Shown one piece after another: positions 7,123 to 9,402 of a stretch of DNA of 9,402 nt. This stretch comes from Nitrospira sp. Its GTDB lineage: Bacteria > Nitrospirota > Nitrospiria > Nitrospirales > Nitrospiraceae. Location: the NCBI GenBank assembly GCA_025935475.1, contig JAICVE010000086.1:1-9402 (forward strand), written 5' to 3'. The first letter of the stretch is position 1, and each line of letters begins with the position of its first letter. Under the pieces are notes generated by a model. That model ran no database searches. It saw only the letters and a list, made by a program, of their open reading frames with translations, and was not told where the DNA came from. The translations under genes and the position numbers were made by a program.

Positions 7123-7515
7123 GTGCTCATGGGCCTCAAAAAAGGCGATCTCATCGACGAACGCAAACGGCATCCTGAGTCCTGCGGGCTGGTCCTCAAA
7201 GTCATGGGGGGCGGCGAAGGCTTCGAGAAAATCATCTGCTGTGACCATGAATTGACCGAGACGGATCTTGTCCCTTCGCTGGTCACGTCAAAGGGGCGAA
7301 GGCGTGGCCAGCTTCCTGCGGCCACGATTCTCGATGAAAAGAAATTGTACCCGGACTCATGCGGTCTGCGGGTCATGATCATGGACGGCGGGGCGGGCTT
7401 TAAAGAGATTCGATGCTGCGGCCATTCATTGACGCTCAGTGCCAAGCGAGAGCTGCGCTATGACCAGATGAGAGGATCCGAGCCGCCGCCAAACGCGCCG
7501 GAGGGGAATGCATAG
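7123..7515 (+). CDS. tandem desulforedoxin-like protein with C-CC-H metal-ligand pattern
   Basis: I know no name for this 130-residue protein. It is an internal duplication. Residues 10-45 and 69-104 align without a gap at an offset of 59, sharing the pattern P-D/E-S-C-G-L, then M-x-G-G-x-G-F, then I-x-C-C-x-H-x-L-T. The first copy has Cys21, Cys39, Cys40 and His42; the second has Cys80, Cys98, Cys99 and His101. The layout resembles desulforedoxin and the N-terminal domain of desulfoferrodoxin (CxxCG, Gly-rich turn, CCG). Here the first Cys of CxxC is Pro and a His appears two residues after the CC pair. A C3H zinc or iron site per repeat is therefore plausible. The tail from about 117 is Pro-rich. 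The start may be GTG 7123 or ATG 7129; neither has a good ribosome site. It lies 23 nt after nagZ and probably shares its transcript. Frame and coding nature are well supported by the repeat. Confidence 0.82.
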   Translation: MLMGLKKGDLIDERKRHPESCGLVLKVMGGGEGFEKIICCDHELTETDLVPSLVTSKGRRRGQLPAATILDEKKLYPDSCGLRVMIMDGGAGFKEIRCCGHSLTLSAKRELRYDQMRGSEPPPNAPEGNA

Positions 7516-7525
7516 TCCATCTCAC

Positions 7526-7530
7526 GGAGG
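7526..7530 (+). promoter_or_regulatory. ribosome binding site deciding the PsiE-like start
   Basis: GGAGG (7526-7530) is 5 nt before ATG 7536. The upstream in-frame GTG at 7530 overlaps this site and so is unlikely to be the start. Confidence 0.7.
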
Positions 7531-7535
7531 TGCCC

Positions 7536-8012
7536 ATGCAGGACCGTAAGGAAGTGATGAAGCGTTGGTGCGGCGTGATGGAGTGGCTCGACCGGCTCGG
7601 GTATCTGACGGCGGGCTTCAGTCTACTCGTGCTCGGCATGCTCATCTTTGCTCATGCCTGGTACGTCTTCATGACGAAGGCGGGTGTCGCCGGACTTTTG
7701 CCTTCCGGTTTGAAGCTCTTGAATGACCTGCTGCTCGTGATCATTTTGCTCGAGCTGTTCCGAACCGTCATCCGGTTTCTGCAGACTGAAGTGCTCGACC
7801 TTGAGCCCTATCTGGCGGTTGGCATCATCGCCTGCACCAGACGGGTACTCACCGCCAGTGCGGAGCTCTCCCACCAGCTCAACATGACCGAAACGCAGTT
7901 TTATCAATACCTCATGGACGTGGGCTTGAATGTGACGGTCATCATGGTCCTGGTGGTGGGCGTCTTCCTCGTGCGCAAACGTCCGACCCAATCATTGGCC
8001 GCGTCTTCCTAG
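7536..8012 (+). CDS. PsiE-like four-helix inner-membrane protein
   Basis: The 158-residue product has four hydrophobic helices at about 21-45, 61-82, 89-107 and 128-147. Its middle part (LNDLLLVIILLELFRT, then EPYLAVGIIACTRRVL) follows the pattern of the phosphate-starvation-inducible PsiE family: a helix with an internal Glu-Leu, a basic loop, then a helix ending in Arg-Arg or Arg-Lys. The biochemical role of PsiE proteins is unknown. The ATG at 7536 is supported by a GGAGG ribosome site. The gene follows the desulforedoxin-like gene by 20 nt and ends just before a hairpin terminator, so it is likely the last gene of the pepA-nagZ run. No Pho-box is recognisable nearby. The family call is from pattern memory and is moderately sure. 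Confidence 0.82.
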   Translation: MQDRKEVMKRWCGVMEWLDRLGYLTAGFSLLVLGMLIFAHAWYVFMTKAGVAGLLPSGLKLLNDLLLVIILLELFRTVIRFLQTEVLDLEPYLAVGIIACTRRVLTASAELSHQLNMTETQFYQYLMDVGLNVTVIMVLVVGVFLVRKRPTQSLAASS

Positions 8013-8022
8013 GACGACAGAC

Positions 8023-8046
8023 GGCGGCTAAACAGGCCGCCTTCTT
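8023..8046 (+). terminator. probable Rho-independent terminator
   Basis: A 6-bp GC stem GGCGGC (8023-8028) / GCCGCC (8036-8041) with a 7-nt loop is followed by TTCTT. It lies 10 nt after the PsiE-like stop. The T tract is short, so termination may be partial. Confidence 0.6.
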
Positions 8047-8083
8047 GCCTCCCCCTGCCGGTTGTGGCATCATGCCCCTCCCT

Positions 8084-8087
8084 GGAG
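8084..8087 (+). promoter_or_regulatory. ribosome binding site deciding the start at 8094
   Basis: GGAG lies 6 nt before ATG 8094. The upstream in-frame GTG at 8064 lacks any such site. Confidence 0.6.
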
Positions 8088-8093
8088 AGCGGC

Positions 8094-8507
8094 ATGGCGT
8101 CATTGCTGGAATACGTGGGATGTGTGCATATTTACCTCGGGCCGTACAGGGGAAATCCGATAGCCCTGTATCTAAAACGATCCGACGGCTCGTGCCAGAT
8201 CGGCCCGAAAGTCTACCCCTGGAACGTGGTGGTAGGTATCGGCGAATCCCCGAACAAGGCAGCAGCGGATTTCGAAGACAAATGGAAGGCCAAGGGGCTT
8301 TCCGCCGACATGTATTCAGGTCCATCCTGGGAAGGCGGCATCAAACCCGAGAAACCTGCACCTCCCAAACCGCCTGCCGCTCCCAAGCCGGCCGTTCCAG
8401 CCGGCGCTGCGGTGCCCAGCGCAGCCTCGAATACCAAACCAGCGTCCGCTTCGGTCCCTGCAGCAGCCACTCCTTCCCCGCCAGCGAGAGACGAATCCAA
8501 TTCATAG
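8094..8507 (+). CDS. hypothetical protein with Pro/Ala-rich tail
   Basis: I do not recognise this 137-residue protein. The first 82 or so residues look like a small folded domain with beta-rich stretches (VHIYLGPY, IALYLKRSDG, NVVVGIGESP), followed by a helix (AAADFEDKWKAKG). From about residue 83 the sequence is low-complexity, dominated by Pro, Ala, Lys and Ser with repeated PKP and PAA units, and looks disordered. There is no signal peptide or membrane segment. ATG 8094 is chosen for its GGAG site; an earlier GTG at 8064 would add ten residues. It stands alone between the terminator at 8046 and a convergent permease gene. Alternating amphipathic strands and a good ribosome site support a real gene. 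Confidence 0.7.
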   Translation: MASLLEYVGCVHIYLGPYRGNPIALYLKRSDGSCQIGPKVYPWNVVVGIGESPNKAAADFEDKWKAKGLSADMYSGPSWEGGIKPEKPAPPKPPAAPKPAVPAGAAVPSAASNTKPASASVPAAATPSPPARDESNS

Positions 8508-8577
8508 GACGGTCATGGCCACGTTCTCGTCTGACGGACCGCTCCAAACGGATGAGGATGCGTGTGGAGGAGGGAAC
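8508..8577. other. convergent intergenic gap
   Basis: This is a 70-nt space between the stops of the hypothetical protein and the permease. I see no convincing terminator hairpin or other element in it. Confidence 0.5.
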
Positions 8578-9402
8578 TCAGGATTGGGACACAGGCTCGA
8601 TGGCTTGCGTTGACAGTCTGCTGTGTTTCAAGCCGTAGGCCAGGTAGATGACGATGCCGATGATGGTCCAGATGCCGAAGCGGAGCCAGGTCAGCTGAGG
8701 AAGCTGCCACATGAGCCCCAGACAGGCCATTGTTCCCAAAATCGGGACGACCGGCATGAATGGCACACGAAACGGCCGCGGTTGGTTCGGCCTCGTGTAG
8801 CGCAGTACGATCACACCAATGCAGACCAACACAAAGGCGAAGAAAGTGCCGATGTTCGTCATGTCGGCGGCCTCTCCGATGGGAATGAAAGCCGACAGGA
8901 TCGCCACGGCGATGCCAGTCAAAATCGTGGCGCGGTGCGGCGTGCTGAATCGGGGATGGACCTTCGAAAGCCAAGTGCCTAAGAGTTGATCCCGCGACAT
9001 GGCGAAAAACACGCGAATCTGGCCGAGCATCATGACGACCAGGACGCTCGTGATACCGGCGACCGCTCCGATCGCAATCACCGCCGCCCCCCACTTAAAG
9101 CCGACCAGCCTCAGCGCTTCAGCCACCGGCGCGTGAATGTCGATGTTTGAATAAGGCACCAAACCAGTCAGAACGGCCGCCACGGATATATAGAGCACGG
9201 TGCAAATTCCGAGCGACGCGAAGATTCCGATAGGCAAATCTCGCTGTGGGTTCTTGGCTTCTTCGGCCGTGGTGGAAACAGCATCGAATCCAATGTAGGC
9301 AAAGAATACAATGGCGGCGGCGGCGCCCACCCCGGCAAATCCGAAGGGCATGAACGGGGACCAGTTGGCGGTGTCAACGGAGGAGACGCCGACAGAAATG
9401 AA
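8578..9402 (-). CDS. APC-superfamily amino-acid permease (C-terminal part; N-terminus outside window)
   Basis: This is an integral-membrane amino-acid transporter of the APC superfamily, probably the cationic amino acid transporter (CAT/YfnA-like) branch. The frame is open to the window edge, where the residues read FISVGVSSVDTANWSPFMPF. This matches the extracytoplasmic lead into TM6, so the Met at 9351 is internal. The hallmark FFAYIGFDAVSTTAEEAKNP, followed by QRDLPIGI, is intact. Seven hydrophobic spans follow in order, fitting TM6 to TM12 of a 12-helix carrier. They lie roughly at residues 20-42, 58-87, 102-130, 157-176, 181-205, 214-235 and 238-259 of the visible part. The C-terminal tail is short and polar. 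The 274 visible residues are a little over half of a usual 460-490-residue protein. The substrate cannot be fixed; basic or branched amino acids are possible. It converges on the preceding hypothetical gene. Confidence 0.94.
   Translation of the reverse strand, partial: FISVGVSSVDTANWSPFMPFGFAGVGAAAAIVFFAYIGFDAVSTTAEEAKNPQRDLPIGIFASLGICTVLYISVAAVLTGLVPYSNIDIHAPVAEALRLVGFKWGAAVIAIGAVAGITSVLVVMMLGQIRVFFAMSRDQLLGTWLSKVHPRFSTPHRATILTGIAVAILSAFIPIGEAADMTNIGTFFAFVLVCIGVIVLRYTRPNQPRPFRVPFMPVVPILGTMACLGLMWQLPQLTWLRFGIWTIIGIVIYLAYGLKHSRLSTQAIEPVSQS

Noticed and set aside
8513..9094. Second minus-strand frame of 193 codons overlapping the permease
   Set aside because: It is in a different frame of the same strand as a clear APC transporter, with His/Arg-rich translation and no helices.

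Overview
This is a GC-rich bacterial chromosomal segment of ordinary housekeeping character. No insertion sequence, phage gene or CRISPR array is visible. My best guess is a Nitrospira-like (Nitrospirota) or similar free-living Gram-negative organism. The guess rests on overall protein flavour and base composition, not on a marker gene, so it is weak. NagZ implies peptidoglycan recycling, which fits a Gram-negative cell.

Left part (1-2000): the C-terminal two thirds of a PriA-family primosome protein enters on the + strand. All eight zinc-binding cysteines are intact, but several ATPase/helicase motifs are degenerate. It meets, almost stop to stop, a small minus-strand membrane protein.

Centre (1992-3050): a minus-strand unit begins at a consensus sigma70-type promoter (TTGACA, 18 nt, TATAAT). 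It runs through a leader that can fold into a 131-nt bulged hairpin, then a tRNA-Leu(GAG) with encoded CCA, then a NarL/DevR-type response regulator, and possibly the membrane protein. A divergent + promoter shares overlapping -35 bases with it and points at a HAD phosphatase followed 1 nt later by queE (7-deazaguanine synthesis).

Right part (4450-8045): pepA (M17 leucyl aminopeptidase) is followed 1 nt later by nagZ. Next come an unnamed 130-aa protein made of two desulforedoxin-like repeats with an unusual Cys-CysCys-His ligand pattern, and a PsiE-like four-helix membrane protein ending at a hairpin terminator. All face the same way and could be one transcription unit.

End (8094-9402): an unrecognised small protein with a Pro/Ala-rich tail converges on the C-terminal half (TM6-12) of an APC-superfamily amino-acid permease that runs off the right edge.

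The observations most worth following up are the pseudohelicase-like PriA, the tandem C3H desulforedoxin-like protein, and the tRNA leader with its shared divergent promoter. Nothing here amounts to a clear new defence or mobile system.
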